Shown: in pieces, positions 44,486-53,121 of the stretch
How positions within the stretch are numbered: the first letter of the stretch is position 1
How the letters are laid out: each line of letters starts with the position of its first letter
Source: Sphaerochaeta sp.
GTDB lineage: Bacteria; Spirochaetota; Spirochaetia; Sphaerochaetales; Sphaerochaetaceae
DNA: 57,272 bases
Assembly (NCBI GenBank): GCA_018399495.1
Contig: JAGYOG010000013.1
Span: forward strand, 1-57,272
Reading direction: 5' to 3'
Program-made: the position numbers and the translations under genes
The notes under the pieces: model-generated
Databases searched by the model: none
What the model was told of the DNA's origin: nothing
Seen by the model: the letters and a program-made list of their open reading frames with translations, nothing else

Positions 44486-45988
44486 TAGTTCTATCAGGGA
44501 TCTGAGTCGGCCAATTCTCCATCCTTCAGGGTGGAGGTTTTCTACTCTCCAGCTCCAGTTGCTCACCCCACAGGTGGAAGGGATGTTCATTCTTCTCTCC
44601 GCTCCAAGCTCCAACCAGTCCTGCATCGGGAGTATGGCATCCTTGGCGTGGGAGAGCAACATCTGCCTAATAAGCTGCCACACAATCTGGTCATCAGGAC
44701 ACTCCAGGTAGCGCCTCACGGCATCCTTGGTCTGTTCATCCAAGGCTTCATACCACCCTCTGGATGTGTCGTTGTCATGGGTACCAGTGTAGATGACACT
44801 GTTTTGCTCACAGTTATGTGGCAGGTAGGCATTACTTGCATCAAGTTTCCCATTCGCTACGGAGAAGGCAAACTGAAGAATCTTCATGCCGGGGAATCCA
44901 TTGGAGATTCTGAGTTCATCCACATCCTCGGTAATCACTCCCAAGTCCTCAGCTATGATAGGAAGTTCCTCTCCAAGATGCGCTTTCAGTGCTGAGAAAA
45001 ATTCCTTGCCCGAGGATGGCATCCAAGTCCCATGCATAGCTGTCTTTTCCCCTTTGGGAACTTCCCAATATGCAGCAAAACCACGGAAGTGGTCAATTCT
45101 GATGATGTCGCAGATCTCCAAGGTCTTTTCTATTCGCTTGATCCACCAGGAAAAATGTTGCTTCTCATGGGCTTCCCAATCATATACAGGGTTTCCCCAG
45201 AGTTGTCCTTCATCAGAGAAGGCATCAGGCGGTACACCGCTGGAAGCAGTTTGTCTGCCATCCTTATCCATTTTGAGCAAGTCTCTATTTGACCAGGCGT
45301 CCACACTATCGGGAGCAACAAAGATGGGGATATCCCCAATAATCTGGATTCCCTTCTTGTTGGCATATCGCTTGACCTTTGCCCACTGTGTGAAGAAGAA
45401 GTATTGCTGTACTTGAATGTTCTCAATCGCCTTTGCATGCTCTTTCTTTAGCTTCTGCAACGTCGCTGCTTCCCGCAGCCTTATTTTCTTTGGCCAAATC
45501 TCAAACCAACGGGAGTCGTTGTAAGTTCTGCAGAGTACTTGGTAGAGGGCATAGTCCTCCAACCACCACAGGTTTTCCTTTACAAATTGTTGGTACGTTT
45601 CCCACTCTTTCTTTGCTGCTTCTGCAATAAAGGTCAGAGCAGCTTGCTCCAAGAGAGGTTCTTTATAGGTGCGTACACTACCGTACTCAACCCGGTCAGT
45701 GGGAAAGTCCGGATGGAAGAGTACATCCTCCACGTCCAGATATCCCTCAAAAGCAAGGGTCCTGAGGTCGATTAAGAGTTCATTCCCGGCAAAGGTTGAT
45801 CTTGCCGCGTAGGGGCTGTCGCCGTAACCGGTAGGTCCTAAGGGAAGAATTTGCCAAAGACTCGCTTTCGCTTCAGAAAGAAGGTCAATAAACGTAAAAG
45901 CCTCATCACCCAGTGATCCAATTCCGTGGGGAGAGGGAAATGAAGTCGGATGCATCAATACACCACAGCGTCGTATGTCATGTTTCAT
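44465..45988 (-). CDS. malQ: 4-alpha-glucanotransferase
   Basis: 507 residues from MKHDIRRCGVLMHPTSFPSPHGIGSLGD, the start typical of GH77. It shows the conserved IRIDHFRGF (nucleophile Asp), EDLGVI (acid/base region) and THDNDTSRGW (transition-state Asp). It disproportionates maltodextrins or glycogen-derived chains in the cytoplasm. It lacks the N-terminal extension of E. coli MalQ, as in bacterial type I enzymes. No strong ribosome site; a longer start at 46027 is unlikely. Divergent from carD, convergent with lplA (21 nt overlap). Confidence 0.95.
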   Translation of the reverse strand: MKHDIRRCGVLMHPTSFPSPHGIGSLGDEAFTFIDLLSEAKASLWQILPLGPTGYGDSPYAARSTFAGNELLIDLRTLAFEGYLDVEDVLFHPDFPTDRVEYGSVRTYKEPLLEQAALTFIAEAAKKEWETYQQFVKENLWWLEDYALYQVLCRTYNDSRWFEIWPKKIRLREAATLQKLKKEHAKAIENIQVQQYFFFTQWAKVKRYANKKGIQIIGDIPIFVAPDSVDAWSNRDLLKMDKDGRQTASSGVPPDAFSDEGQLWGNPVYDWEAHEKQHFSWWIKRIEKTLEICDIIRIDHFRGFAAYWEVPKGEKTAMHGTWMPSSGKEFFSALKAHLGEELPIIAEDLGVITEDVDELRISNGFPGMKILQFAFSVANGKLDASNAYLPHNCEQNSVIYTGTHDNDTSRGWYEALDEQTKDAVRRYLECPDDQIVWQLIRQMLLSHAKDAILPMQDWLELGAERRMNIPSTCGVSNWSWRVENLHPEGWRIGRLRSLIELSGREGI

Positions 45989-46093
45989 GCTTAAACTATA
46001 TAGTATTCCTTTGCTATTGGCTATCATTCGGCTGAGAAGAGTTTGTTTTTGAGTGTTCTTGTTCTAACATGGAAAATAGGATATACTTGTGCT

Positions 46094-46597
46094 ATGAATT
46101 CAGCCCAGGAACCAAAACAATTTGCCATCGGAGAACATGTAGTATATCCTCTCCAAGGCGTAGGCGTCATCAAGCGTGTAGAAGAACGAATGTTCAGAGG
46201 CGTCGCTACGATGTATTACGTGATTTACCTCGATATCTCCGATATGACGGTAATGATTCCTGTGGACAAGTCCGAGGAGATGGGCATCAGGCCAATCGTT
46301 GCGGAGAAAGAAGCAAAGCAGGCTATTGAGTCTATTTCCAGCAAGTATGACCCAATGCCGGTAGACTGGAAGGTCCGGTATCAGATGAATGTGGATCTGC
46401 TCAAGCAGGGTTCCATTACGTCCATTGCGAAGGTGGTACAAGCACTCTATCATCGCAGCAAAATCAAGGAACTTCCGGTGCAAGAGCGAAAGCTCTATGA
46501 CAATGCACTTCGTTTGTTGATCGACGAGATTTCGTTTGCCTTGAAGAGGGATAAGAAAGAGATCGAAATGCTTGTATTCTCCAAACTGGAGAAATAG
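46094..46597 (+). CDS. carD: CarD family transcription regulator
   Basis: 167 residues from MNSAQEPKQFAIGEHVVYPLQGVGVIKRVEER; an earlier in-frame ATG at 46043 is rejected, and AGGAT lies 11 nt before the chosen one. N-terminal Tudor-like RNA-polymerase-interacting domain (about 8-65), then a helical DNA-binding domain with KVRYQMNVDLLKQGSITSIAKVVQALYHRSK. It stabilises open complexes at promoters, including rRNA promoters. It lies 4 nt ahead of ispD, so it may be co-expressed with the isoprenoid genes. Confidence 0.93.
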   Translation: MNSAQEPKQFAIGEHVVYPLQGVGVIKRVEERMFRGVATMYYVIYLDISDMTVMIPVDKSEEMGIRPIVAEKEAKQAIESISSKYDPMPVDWKVRYQMNVDLLKQGSITSIAKVVQALYHRSKIKELPVQERKLYDNALRLLIDEISFALKRDKKEIEMLVFSKLEK

Positions 46598-46601
46598 TTC
46601 T

Positions 46602-47414
46602 ATGAATTTTCCTCAACATGCAGTAATCGTAACCGCTGCCGGCAGTAGCGATCGTTTTAATGTGAACAAACAACTCGGTGTCAAGAAGGAGTATCTCTCC
46701 ATCGATGGCCATACAGTGCTCTACCGCTCTGTTGCTCCGTTCCTTGAGGTTCCTGGGTGCCAGGTCATCATGGTTACCCACCCTGAGGGTATGGCTGATC
46801 AGTGTGCGGTTGCCCTAGAGGAGCTTCTGCAACAGAACATGGTTCCCATCATACTCGTACCTGGAGGGAATAACCGGCAGAAGTCGGTCTACAACGCCTT
46901 ACAGATGCTCTCTTCCATGGCCTTGGCAGTAGACTTTGTTGCAATCCATGACGGAGCTCGTTGTTTCCTCACCCCGGATATGGTGATCAAGACACTTGCA
47001 ACGGCCACGGTCTTCCGTGGTGCTGTCCCCGCACTTCCTGCTACAGATGCCTTGAAAATCATCGATAACAATGGGGTTATCACCCACCACATAGACCGTA
47101 CGCATGCTGTAGGAGTTCAGACTCCGCAGATTTTCAAATATCCAGAGATTTGGGAAGCTCATCAGGTGGCAAAAGATACGACCACTTCCTATATTGATGA
47201 TACACAAATTTTTACTGACTACGGACAGTCGGTGGGGATTTGTGAAGGCACCCGTGAGAACAGGAAGATCACCTATATCGAAGATATTCCTGATGCTGAA
47301 CAGCAGATTGAAGAATACCTCCAGAACCTTGAGGAAGGCAAACGCAGCGCACAAGCTGCAAAAGCACTCCACCAAGCCATGGATGAAGTACAGAGGGAGC
47401 AGCAAACGCAATGA
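46602..47414 (+). CDS. ispD: 2-C-methyl-D-erythritol 4-phosphate cytidylyltransferase
   Basis: 270 residues from MNFPQHAVIV, with GGAG 10 nt upstream. Third enzyme of the non-mevalonate isoprenoid pathway: MEP + CTP to CDP-methylerythritol. It shows the CTP loop TAAGSSDRF (slightly unlike the usual AAGxGxR), KEYLSIDG, VAIHDGARCFL and ATDALKII. An extra 30-residue tail (EEGKRSAQAAKALHQAMDEVQ) is helical. It overlaps ispF by 4 nt (ATGA). Confidence 0.94.
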   Translation: MNFPQHAVIVTAAGSSDRFNVNKQLGVKKEYLSIDGHTVLYRSVAPFLEVPGCQVIMVTHPEGMADQCAVALEELLQQNMVPIILVPGGNNRQKSVYNALQMLSSMALAVDFVAIHDGARCFLTPDMVIKTLATATVFRGAVPALPATDALKIIDNNGVITHHIDRTHAVGVQTPQIFKYPEIWEAHQVAKDTTTSYIDDTQIFTDYGQSVGICEGTRENRKITYIEDIPDAEQQIEEYLQNLEEGKRSAQAAKALHQAMDEVQREQQTQ

Positions 47415-47890
47415 GGATCGGCACTGGTTGGGATGTTCACCGCCTCGCAGAAGGAAGGAAATTCATCCTTGGTGGCATAGTCATCCCCAGTGAACGGGGC
47501 GAGGTCGCCCATAGCGATGGGGACGTACTCGTCCATGCAATCATTGATGCAATCTTGGGAGCGTTGGCGAAGGGGGACATTGGATCCCATTTCCCCGATA
47601 CTGACCCAGCTTTCAAGGAGGCTGACAGCTTGCAGTTGCTATCGCGTGTACTGGAAGAAGACCTACCACCCTACTCCATCGAGAATATTGATGCCACTGT
47701 CATTGTCCAACGCCCCAAGCTCCGTGATCATATTGATGCAGTCAGAGAAAACCTGGCGAAGACGATGCATCTTGAAATCAGTCAGGTTTCAGTCAAGGCA
47801 AAAACCGCCGAGGGAATTCTTGGTGAACTGGGAACAGCAGAAGCTGTCATGGCCCAAGCGGTTGTCTTGATTTCCCGTAATCCTTGTTGA
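47411..47890 (+). CDS. ispF: 2-C-methyl-D-erythritol 2,4-cyclodiphosphate synthase
   Basis: 159 residues. The metal-binding GTGWDVHRLAEGRKFILGG at the N-terminus provides Asp and His ligands, and AHSDGDVLVHAIIDAILGALAKGDIG follows, all typical. The C-terminal VKAKTAEGILGELGTAEAVMAQAV is the conserved substrate-binding end. It acts two steps after IspD. The stop codon (47888-47890) lies within the -35 box of the downstream tRNA-Leu promoter. Confidence 0.96.
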   Translation: MRIGTGWDVHRLAEGRKFILGGIVIPSERGEVAHSDGDVLVHAIIDAILGALAKGDIGSHFPDTDPAFKEADSLQLLSRVLEEDLPPYSIENIDATVIVQRPKLRDHIDAVRENLAKTMHLEISQVSVKAKTAEGILGELGTAEAVMAQAVVLISRNPC

Positions 47891-47916
47891 CACAAGCCAA
47901 ACAAATATTCTATAGT
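47887..47916 (+). promoter_or_regulatory. promoter of tRNA-Leu
   Basis: -35 TTGACA (47887-47892), 18-nt spacer, -10 TATAGT (47911-47916), ending 8 nt before the tRNA. The -35 box overlaps the ispF stop codon. The same -35 and spacer length occur before tRNA-Arg. Confidence 0.72.
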
Positions 47917-47924
47917 TGCCCTGC

Positions 47925-48009
47925 GCCCAGATGGCGGAATTGGTAGACGCACTAGGTTCAGGTCCTAGCGGTCGTTAAGACTGTGCAAGTTCAAATCTTG
48001 TTCTGGGCA
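47925..48009 (+). tRNA. tRNA-Leu(CAG)
   Basis: 85 nt with a long variable arm, as expected for Leu. Acceptor GCCCAGA pairs perfectly with TCTGGGC; discriminator A. Anticodon stem CTAGG/CCTAG with loop TTCAGGT gives anticodon CAG. T arm contains GTTCAAATC. CCA not encoded. Confidence 0.95.
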
Positions 48010-48013
48010 GAAT

Positions 48014-48047
48014 GGCAAACCTTTTATTATAAAGGGTTTGCCTTTTT
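48014..48047 (+). terminator. rho-independent terminator after tRNA-Leu
   Basis: Stem GGCAAACCCTTT-type: GGCAAACC at 48014-48021 pairs with GGGTTTGCC near 48034-48042 (one G looped or extended by TTTAT/ATAAA), followed by TTTTT. Strong and well placed, 4 nt after the tRNA. Confidence 0.88.
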
Positions 48048-48186
48048 CATTGTACGTCACTTCTCTAGGGTTTGTTGATGATAGCACCGCTTCGGACAAT
48101 CAATGAATATAAAGGAACCCTTTACCATGGTATTCACATTCATCATGCTTGGATGGTACAACGTTAATAATGAATGAGGAGAATCT

Positions 48187-48984
48187 ATGAATCCAGTTCT
48201 GTTTGCGTTTGGACTCACACTATTTGCTGGACTTGCTACGGGAATCGGTAGTACCTTGGCGTTTGTCTCAAAGAAATTCAATCCGAAATTTCTTTCTGGT
48301 GCCTTAGGTTTTTCTGCCGGTGTGATGATTTATATATCTTTTATCGAACTTTTTGTGCAAGCCCGAGAATCCTTAACAATACCTTTTGGTACTACCAAAG
48401 GATATTGGATTACTACAATAGCTTTTTTCTCTGGAATTGCAATTATTGCAATCATCGATAAACTCATTCCATCGTATGAGAACCCACACGAGATAAAAAA
48501 CATAACAGGAACCCCTGATGAGGCTTCTAAGAAACGTTTACTCCGCATGGGTGTGTTCTCAGCATTAGCTATCGCAATTCACAACTTCCCTGAGGGCCTC
48601 GCCACATTCATGGGGGCTCTTTCTGATCCGACCTTGGGAATCAGCATCGCTGTCGCTATTGCTATCCATAACATCCCCGAAGGTGTAGCTGTTTCTGTTC
48701 CTATATACTATGCAACGAAAAATAAAAAGAAAGCCTTCTGGTTCTCTTTTGCTTCTGGGCTTGCAGAACCGGTGGGAGCGTTGATCGGCTATTTCATCCT
48801 GAGAAACATCTTCAGCGATTCAACATTCGGTGTCATATTCGCTGGAGTTGCAGGAATCATGGTCTATATCTCCCTCGATGAATTATTACCAACTGCAGAA
48901 GAATATGGAGAACATCATATTGCAATCGGGGGACTTATTGCAGGCATGATAGTCATGGCCTTTAGCCTCCTTATGCTTGCATAG
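48187..48984 (+). CDS. zupT: ZIP family metal transporter (ZupT type)
   Basis: 265 residues, about eight membrane helices. The two metal-binding signatures [14 protein letters not shown] and [13 protein letters not shown] lie in adjacent helices, as in ZupT, which takes up zinc, iron and manganese. GAGGAG precedes the ATG by 6 nt. The gene is more AT-rich (AATAAAAAGAAA stretches) than its neighbours, a weak sign of transfer. Monocistronic, after the tRNA-Leu terminator. I see no riboswitch in the 139-nt leader and cannot name a metal operator. Confidence 0.95.
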   Translation: MNPVLFAFGLTLFAGLATGIGSTLAFVSKKFNPKFLSGALGFSAGVMIYISFIELFVQARESLTIPFGTTKGYWITTIAFFSGIAIIAIIDKLIPSYENPHEIKNITGTPDEASKKRLLRMGVFSALAIAIHNFPEGLATFMGALSDPTLGISIAVAIAIHNIPEGVAVSVPIYYATKNKKKAFWFSFASGLAEPVGALIGYFILRNIFSDSTFGVIFAGVAGIMVYISLDELLPTAEEYGEHHIAIGGLIAGMIVMAFSLLMLA

Positions 48985-49154
48985 AAAGGTTAGAATCTGA
49001 CCAGAAAACTTGCAGTGATACAGAGCGGATAATCAAAGAGAACAAAACCCTAGGTTATAAATTAATTCGTCTGCATAAAGGCAAAGCTTTCCACCAGTGA
49101 ACGCGAAGACAGAAAGGGTACTCAAGAAGAGTCTCTTATCCTAGTATTACCAAT

Positions 49155-49721
49155 CTATACCTTGAGCAAACCTCTGAATCCCCTGGATGCATAGTAGGAG
49201 TCAGCTCCGTTGTAATAGATGAATACCCTATCATAACGCCGGTCACCAAAGAGAGCGCCCCCAAGCTTCCTCATAGACGCAGGAGTACGGATCCAACTTG
49301 AAGATTTTACATCGAAATCACCATGCCTCTGGAGATTTCGATACTGTTGCTCATCCAAAAGCTCAATCCCCATATCAGAAGCAAGAGAATCAGCACTGCC
49401 TGCAGGGGGATTCTTTTTTCTTTTTTCAAGCGCAACTTGGTCATAGCAGAGACTTCTGCGACCGACAGGACTCTCCGCAGAACAATCGACATATACATAT
49501 GTATCAGTAGCTTCATCGTACCCAATCACATCGGGTTCCCCATCTGTACGCTCCATCTCAAAGAGAGAATAGAGCTTCTCAGTCTGCTGTGTAAGTCTCT
49601 GTACGATATCTTCCCAGCCAAGGTACTCATGACGCGACATGTTTTTAAAAAATCGGTTATGAAGAATATCAATGAGTGATGCTATTTGCTCTGCAGTTAA
49701 AGCAGTCTTTTCTGTATTCAT
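49155..49721 (-). CDS. DUF4256 domain protein
   Basis: 188 residues with GGAG 7 nt before the ATG. The sequence matches the DUF4256 pattern along its length: EMERTDGEPDVIGYDEATDTYVYVD, CSAESPVGRRSLCYDQVAL, MGIELLDEQQYRNLQ, SSSWIRTPASMRKLGGALFGDRRY and the end RGFRGLLKV. The family is common in diverse bacteria but its function is not known. No signal peptide. Monocistronic. Confidence 0.88.
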   Translation of the reverse strand: MNTEKTALTAEQIASLIDILHNRFFKNMSRHEYLGWEDIVQRLTQQTEKLYSLFEMERTDGEPDVIGYDEATDTYVYVDCSAESPVGRRSLCYDQVALEKRKKNPPAGSADSLASDMGIELLDEQQYRNLQRHGDFDVKSSSWIRTPASMRKLGGALFGDRRYDRVFIYYNGADSYYASRGFRGLLKV

Positions 49722-49961
49722 ACAGCATCTCCTTTCTCCACTTCATTTGGAGTACCATCTATATTGTACCTATACCCTAGTATTTTTTTCAAGATATTCA
49801 CCAATGCTCAAAATCCAATAGTAAGAAAGGTTACCCAACACGAGTGTTCTTTGCCAAAAGAGACAAGGCTGAAGAGTATTTTGTTCCTTGTATAGAATGA
49901 ATCCTTGAAAAGAATTGCACAAATTCAAGTACTCTGTACATTGACCCCAACAACAACTGAA

Positions 49962-49979
49962 TGTTATCCTAGCATAACA
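49962..49979. promoter_or_regulatory. 18-bp palindrome, probable operator before the ferric-reductase/DOMON pair
   Basis: TGTTATCCTAGCATAACA: both 6-bp arms are perfect and the core CTAG is self-complementary, leaving only one mismatched pair. It lies 30 nt before the start of the haem membrane protein gene and 16 nt after a possible -35 TTGACC (49941-49946), overlapping the region where a -10 box would fall. This is the layout of a repressor operator. The cognate regulator is not identified. Confidence 0.55.
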
Positions 49980-50009
49980 CTAAGCAATATACCTACTCTG
50001 GAGGTTCCA

Positions 50010-50651
50010 ATGAAACGAAGCATATTCCATCTTGGATTTTTCCTCTCCCCCCTCATCCCTGTCATTCTTTACTTGTACTCTGCAGGAGCACTTTTCGATT
50101 CATACTCCCTCTCGATTGTATTCGGTGTCTACGCTTTCGTCCTGGTCTGTAACCAGTTCTACCTAGCCTCACAACCGGCTTGGATGATGTCTTTACTGGG
50201 AGCTAAGTCAGTTCGTGCATTACATGGAAGCTCCCCCCTTCTTATTCTCCTACTTGCCCTTATCCATGCAATACTGAAGCTCGCCAATGGGTTCACTCTA
50301 TCAACACCCCAAGCACTTATCGGACTTGTTGCTTTCATATTATTCTTTGTGGGGGTTCTGTCCGCTTTACTTTTCTTTGCAAACACATTGCTGACCAAGC
50401 GGAAAAGATTTGCACAACTGAGAACAAGCACATATGAAAAAACCGGTCTCACCCACCAGAAAGCCCGAGCAATGCACAACCTCATGGTGGTGGCTGGTCT
50501 TGTGGTCTTGTTCCATGTCTTGAGTGCATCCACCTCCTCTTTTACCTATAACCCGTGGGGGATTGGCATCCTCGTTGCCTGGATGCTTTTTTCCCTCGTT
50601 TCCTATGCGAATTATCAGCTTTCTGGCCGAAAACCAAGGAGAACCACATGA
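50010..50651 (+). CDS. ferric reductase-like transmembrane haem protein
   Basis: 213 residues from MKRSIFHLGFF, with GGAGG 5 nt before the ATG. About five or six membrane helices. Paired histidines H72/H86 (HX13H, LHGSSPLLILLLALIH) and H156/H169 (HX12H, MHNLMVVAGLVVLFH) in two helices match the bis-haem pattern of the ferric-reductase-like (FRD/NOX/MsrQ) superfamily. No FAD/NADPH domain is attached, so electrons must come from another protein. It is coupled by a 4-nt overlap to a DOMON protein, suggesting transfer across the membrane to a periplasmic haem or sugar-linked acceptor. A specific function cannot be named. Confidence 0.75.
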   Translation: MKRSIFHLGFFLSPLIPVILYLYSAGALFDSYSLSIVFGVYAFVLVCNQFYLASQPAWMMSLLGAKSVRALHGSSPLLILLLALIHAILKLANGFTLSTPQALIGLVAFILFFVGVLSALLFFANTLLTKRKRFAQLRTSTYEKTGLTHQKARAMHNLMVVAGLVVLFHVLSASTSSFTYNPWGIGILVAWMLFSLVSYANYQLSGRKPRRTT

Positions 50652-51178
50652 AAAAATTCTATATATTACTCATCTTATCGATGCTCTTCAGTCTCCCGTT
50701 GACAGCACAGATATTCCCATCTTCCCCAGTCAACCCGGTAGTGGATGGATCTTTTGGAACCAATGAATATCCTGAAGTAGTACAGCTCAAGGGTATGCGT
50801 CTTGGATATGCCCAGTCCAGAGATTCAAGTAATCTATACTATGTCTTAGAAGCCCCAACCAGAGGTTGGGTGGCCGTGGGCCTTGGCTCCAACAGGATGC
50901 ATGGAGCTCACTTCATCATTGGCTATGATGCAATTTCAAGTCAGGTCATCAGCGAGGAAACTGGTCTTGGGCGCAGCCATAGCCAGTCCTCTTCAAAGAT
51001 CCTTGTACAAAGCAAGATCAAGGAAACAGGGGGAAAGACTACCCTTGAGTTCACAGTACCTGCCTCAGAGTTTGATTCAGGGAGAAACCTTCGTCTTATA
51101 ATTGCTTATGGTAATCAGGACAATCTTAGGAGCAAGCATGTCAGTTATGACAGCCATACAATACGCTTCCTGGAATAA
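50648..51178 (+). CDS. exported DOMON-domain protein
   Basis: 176 residues from MKKFYILLILSMLF with a signal peptide ending near 21 (LTAQ). The mature protein is one DOMON domain: YPEVVQLKGMRLGYAQSRDSSNLYYVLEAPTRG...WVAVGLG, then SNRMHGAHFIIGYD. M84 in the RMHGA loop and H164 or H170 near the C-terminus are at the places where haem-b DOMON domains (such as cellobiose dehydrogenase) keep their Met and His ligands. It may therefore be a periplasmic b-type cytochrome. Translationally coupled to the ferric-reductase-like gene (ATGA). Followed by broken genes. Confidence 0.78.
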   Translation: MKKFYILLILSMLFSLPLTAQIFPSSPVNPVVDGSFGTNEYPEVVQLKGMRLGYAQSRDSSNLYYVLEAPTRGWVAVGLGSNRMHGAHFIIGYDAISSQVISEETGLGRSHSQSSSKILVQSKIKETGGKTTLEFTVPASEFDSGRNLRLIIAYGNQDNLRSKHVSYDSHTIRFLE

Positions 51179-51239
51179 GTGAATAACGTTCGGCCTAGAT
51201 AAAGATAACTTTCTTTTTCCTCCCTGTTCGATTACAATA

Positions 51240-51722
51240 CTATGTAGATAGCTTCCAAGGATATCGTGCATGAAACGACTTGCCCTTATACTCAGTGCCC
51301 TGCTTCTCAGCCTTCCACTCTTCGCCCATCAAGTTCCGAAACAATCCCTCTTTGTATAACAGGGTGAGTCCGATCATGCGCTGGATCGCTCCAATGGTGA
51401 AGAAGAGTACATGTATGAATACCAATGTATTGATAATAAATTACCTGTACCACAATCCACACAATCATGGATCTACTCGAGCAGGCCAACATACCCAGAT
51501 ACTGTATTGTTTCAATGAAAATGGCACCGAGTAGATTGCCTACTCCAAATAGGCCAAATAAAACGATTACTCAGGATCAGAAAGGTGAGAATGGGGATCC
51601 TGACATTTCGGTTGTGGCACCGAGGGGAGTAACTGGATCGACCAGACAGGCATATCCACCGGCAAGCGCACCGAGACCAACAACCAAATGAATAAACAAA
51701 GAATGATACGTAGTAGTTTCAT
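51240..51722 (-). pseudogene. integral membrane protein, frameshifted
   Basis: On the minus strand a membrane protein can be followed from ATG 51722 (MKLLRIILCLF) through frame changes: LVVGLGALAGGYACLVDPVTPLG, then IVLFGLFGVGNLLGAIF, then MIVWIVVQVIYYQYIGIH, and finally VLFFTIGAIQRMIGLTLLYKEGLF, ending at 51240. Together these give four helices of a small conserved hypothetical membrane protein, but no single frame holds more than two. About four indels are needed. A + strand signal-peptide-like start at 51270 overlaps its 3' part. Confidence 0.65.
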
Positions 51723-52063
51723 GATTCAGGACTACATGGATCCGCCAAGCAAAAATAATATCAAAGAGGATATATATAAAGGATAGTGGAAGAATTGGTC
51801 AAATCAATAATATTGTACAGATTCATGCAAGAAAAACAGCTAGCGGTATTATACATAGGTAATATATTCCAGCAATTTTAAACACTATTTTTTGAAATTA
51901 TGTACAATAAATGTACCTAAAAGTACCAATATTTCACTATTCATACATTTTTACAAAAACTGTTTTGACATTTTGGAATATCGTCCCGTATGCTAAGAAG
52001 GTTGTAGAAATTAGAAGCTTAATTCTGTAATCTTTCAACTCAAAACACATTCAGGAGGAAAGA
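51723..52063. other. AT-rich intergenic stretch
   Basis: 341 bases strongly rich in A+T, without open frames of note or clear RNA structure. The only recognisable item is the promoter-like sequence at 51965-51994, ahead of the broken phosphodiesterase gene. Confidence 0.6.
51965..51994 (+). promoter_or_regulatory. promoter-like sequence before the broken phosphodiesterase gene
   Basis: -35 TTGACA (51965-51970), 18-nt spacer, -10 TATGCT (51989-51994). About 63 nt downstream an AGGAGG ribosome site and ATG 52064 open the decayed gene, so its expression signals outlast its reading frame. Confidence 0.55.
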
Positions 52064-52999
52064 ATGAAAAAAGTTCAACTCCCAGTTTGATTAGTGATGT
52101 TTACTTGCTGCAGCATTAAGGTGTATTTGCAGGATTTCGTGAAGGGAAGTCATTCCTTTTATATTTACCCTACTGATTTACATTGATTCTTATAACGTAT
52201 ATTCCCATTATCACCCTCATTGTGCCTAACTTGCTCTATGGGGTTGCCTAATTACTAACGGAGGTACCTATTGTGAATTTACGCCCACCGAGGGTATGAT
52301 GGATTCTGCCAGAGAACACCATGCTTGCCTTCCAGAAAGTACCAGGGAAGCAGGTAGCGATGGTATTGAGCTTGATGTTCGAAACACCAGGACGGTGAGC
52401 TGGTGGTGATTCATGACGAGACCCTCGATGGGAACCACCGACCATACTGGACGCGTATGTGACTACACGCTGGAAGAGCTGAGAAAACGTGTAATAAATT
52501 TGCTGGCTCATTTACAACATTCATGACGATTCCCACTTTTGAGGAGTACTGCACGTGGACAGCAACCACAAGCTATGGTAACAAATATCGAGATCAAAAG
52601 CGACGTCATCTACTACCCTGAGATCGAAGAAGACCTTGGAGATGGTGAAGCGCTACCAACTGGAAAAGAGAACCCTAATATCCTCCTTCAACCTTCTCAG
52701 TCTATGTGCGGTGAAGGCCATCGACTCTTCCATCTTGTGCGGAGCTCTTGTCCCGGAGACCGGATTGGTCAATGCAGGTCATCTTTGCTCAGAAGTTTGG
52801 TTTGGTGTTTTCATCCACCATATTGCGCCATGAACAAAGCAGTGCAGGAGTGCCACGAACATGGAAGGTACAGGTAAATGTCTGGACAGTGAACACTATG
52901 CACCAGCTTATTGACTATTACAACTGGGGATGTGATGGGGTTTTCACCAATTACCCAGATGTCTGCGGGGCATTCGTCGATACGCAGAAAAACAGCTGA
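52064..52999 (+). pseudogene. glycerophosphodiester phosphodiesterase, heavily frameshifted
   Basis: ATG 52064 with AGGAGG 5 nt before it is followed by an in-frame stop after eight codons (MKKVQLPV). A membrane-helix-like stretch (ILITYIPIITLIVPNLLYGVA, near 52180-52250) lies in another frame. Family motifs continue in scattered frames: RGYDGFC (normally HRGYDGFAPENT), GIELDVRN, HDETLDGTTDHTG, CDYTLEELRKR, NIEIKSDVIYYPEIEEDL, VNVWTVNTMHQLIDYYNWGCDGVFTNYPD. The last ends at TGA 52997-52999. At least eight frame changes are needed, so the gene cannot make a working enzyme as read here. It would have hydrolysed glycerophosphodiesters. Confidence 0.8.
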
Positions 53000-53121
53000 T
53001 CGTGTTACATGTCTAGGGAAAGCGGGCACGTACCAAATGTACTTCCTTTATGGAGCAGACCAATTAATACAAGTATATCATTGAAATCTCAGATAGTGAA
53101 GATAGGCCCTAACACTTCACC

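Noticed and set aside
48048..48186. Possible metal-sensing riboswitch before zupT
   Set aside because: The leader shows no motif of a known manganese or NiCo riboswitch and only short chance inverted repeats.
51270..51359. Plus-strand signal-peptide-like start MKRLALILSALLLSLPLFAHQ with a fair ribosome site
   Set aside because: It stops after 30 codons and lies over the 3' end of the broken minus-strand membrane protein; it may be the remnant of another gene, but nothing downstream supports one.
53000..53121. Short stretch between the two broken genes as a possible site of integration
   Set aside because: No direct or inverted repeats or tRNA-like sequence were found that would mark an element boundary.
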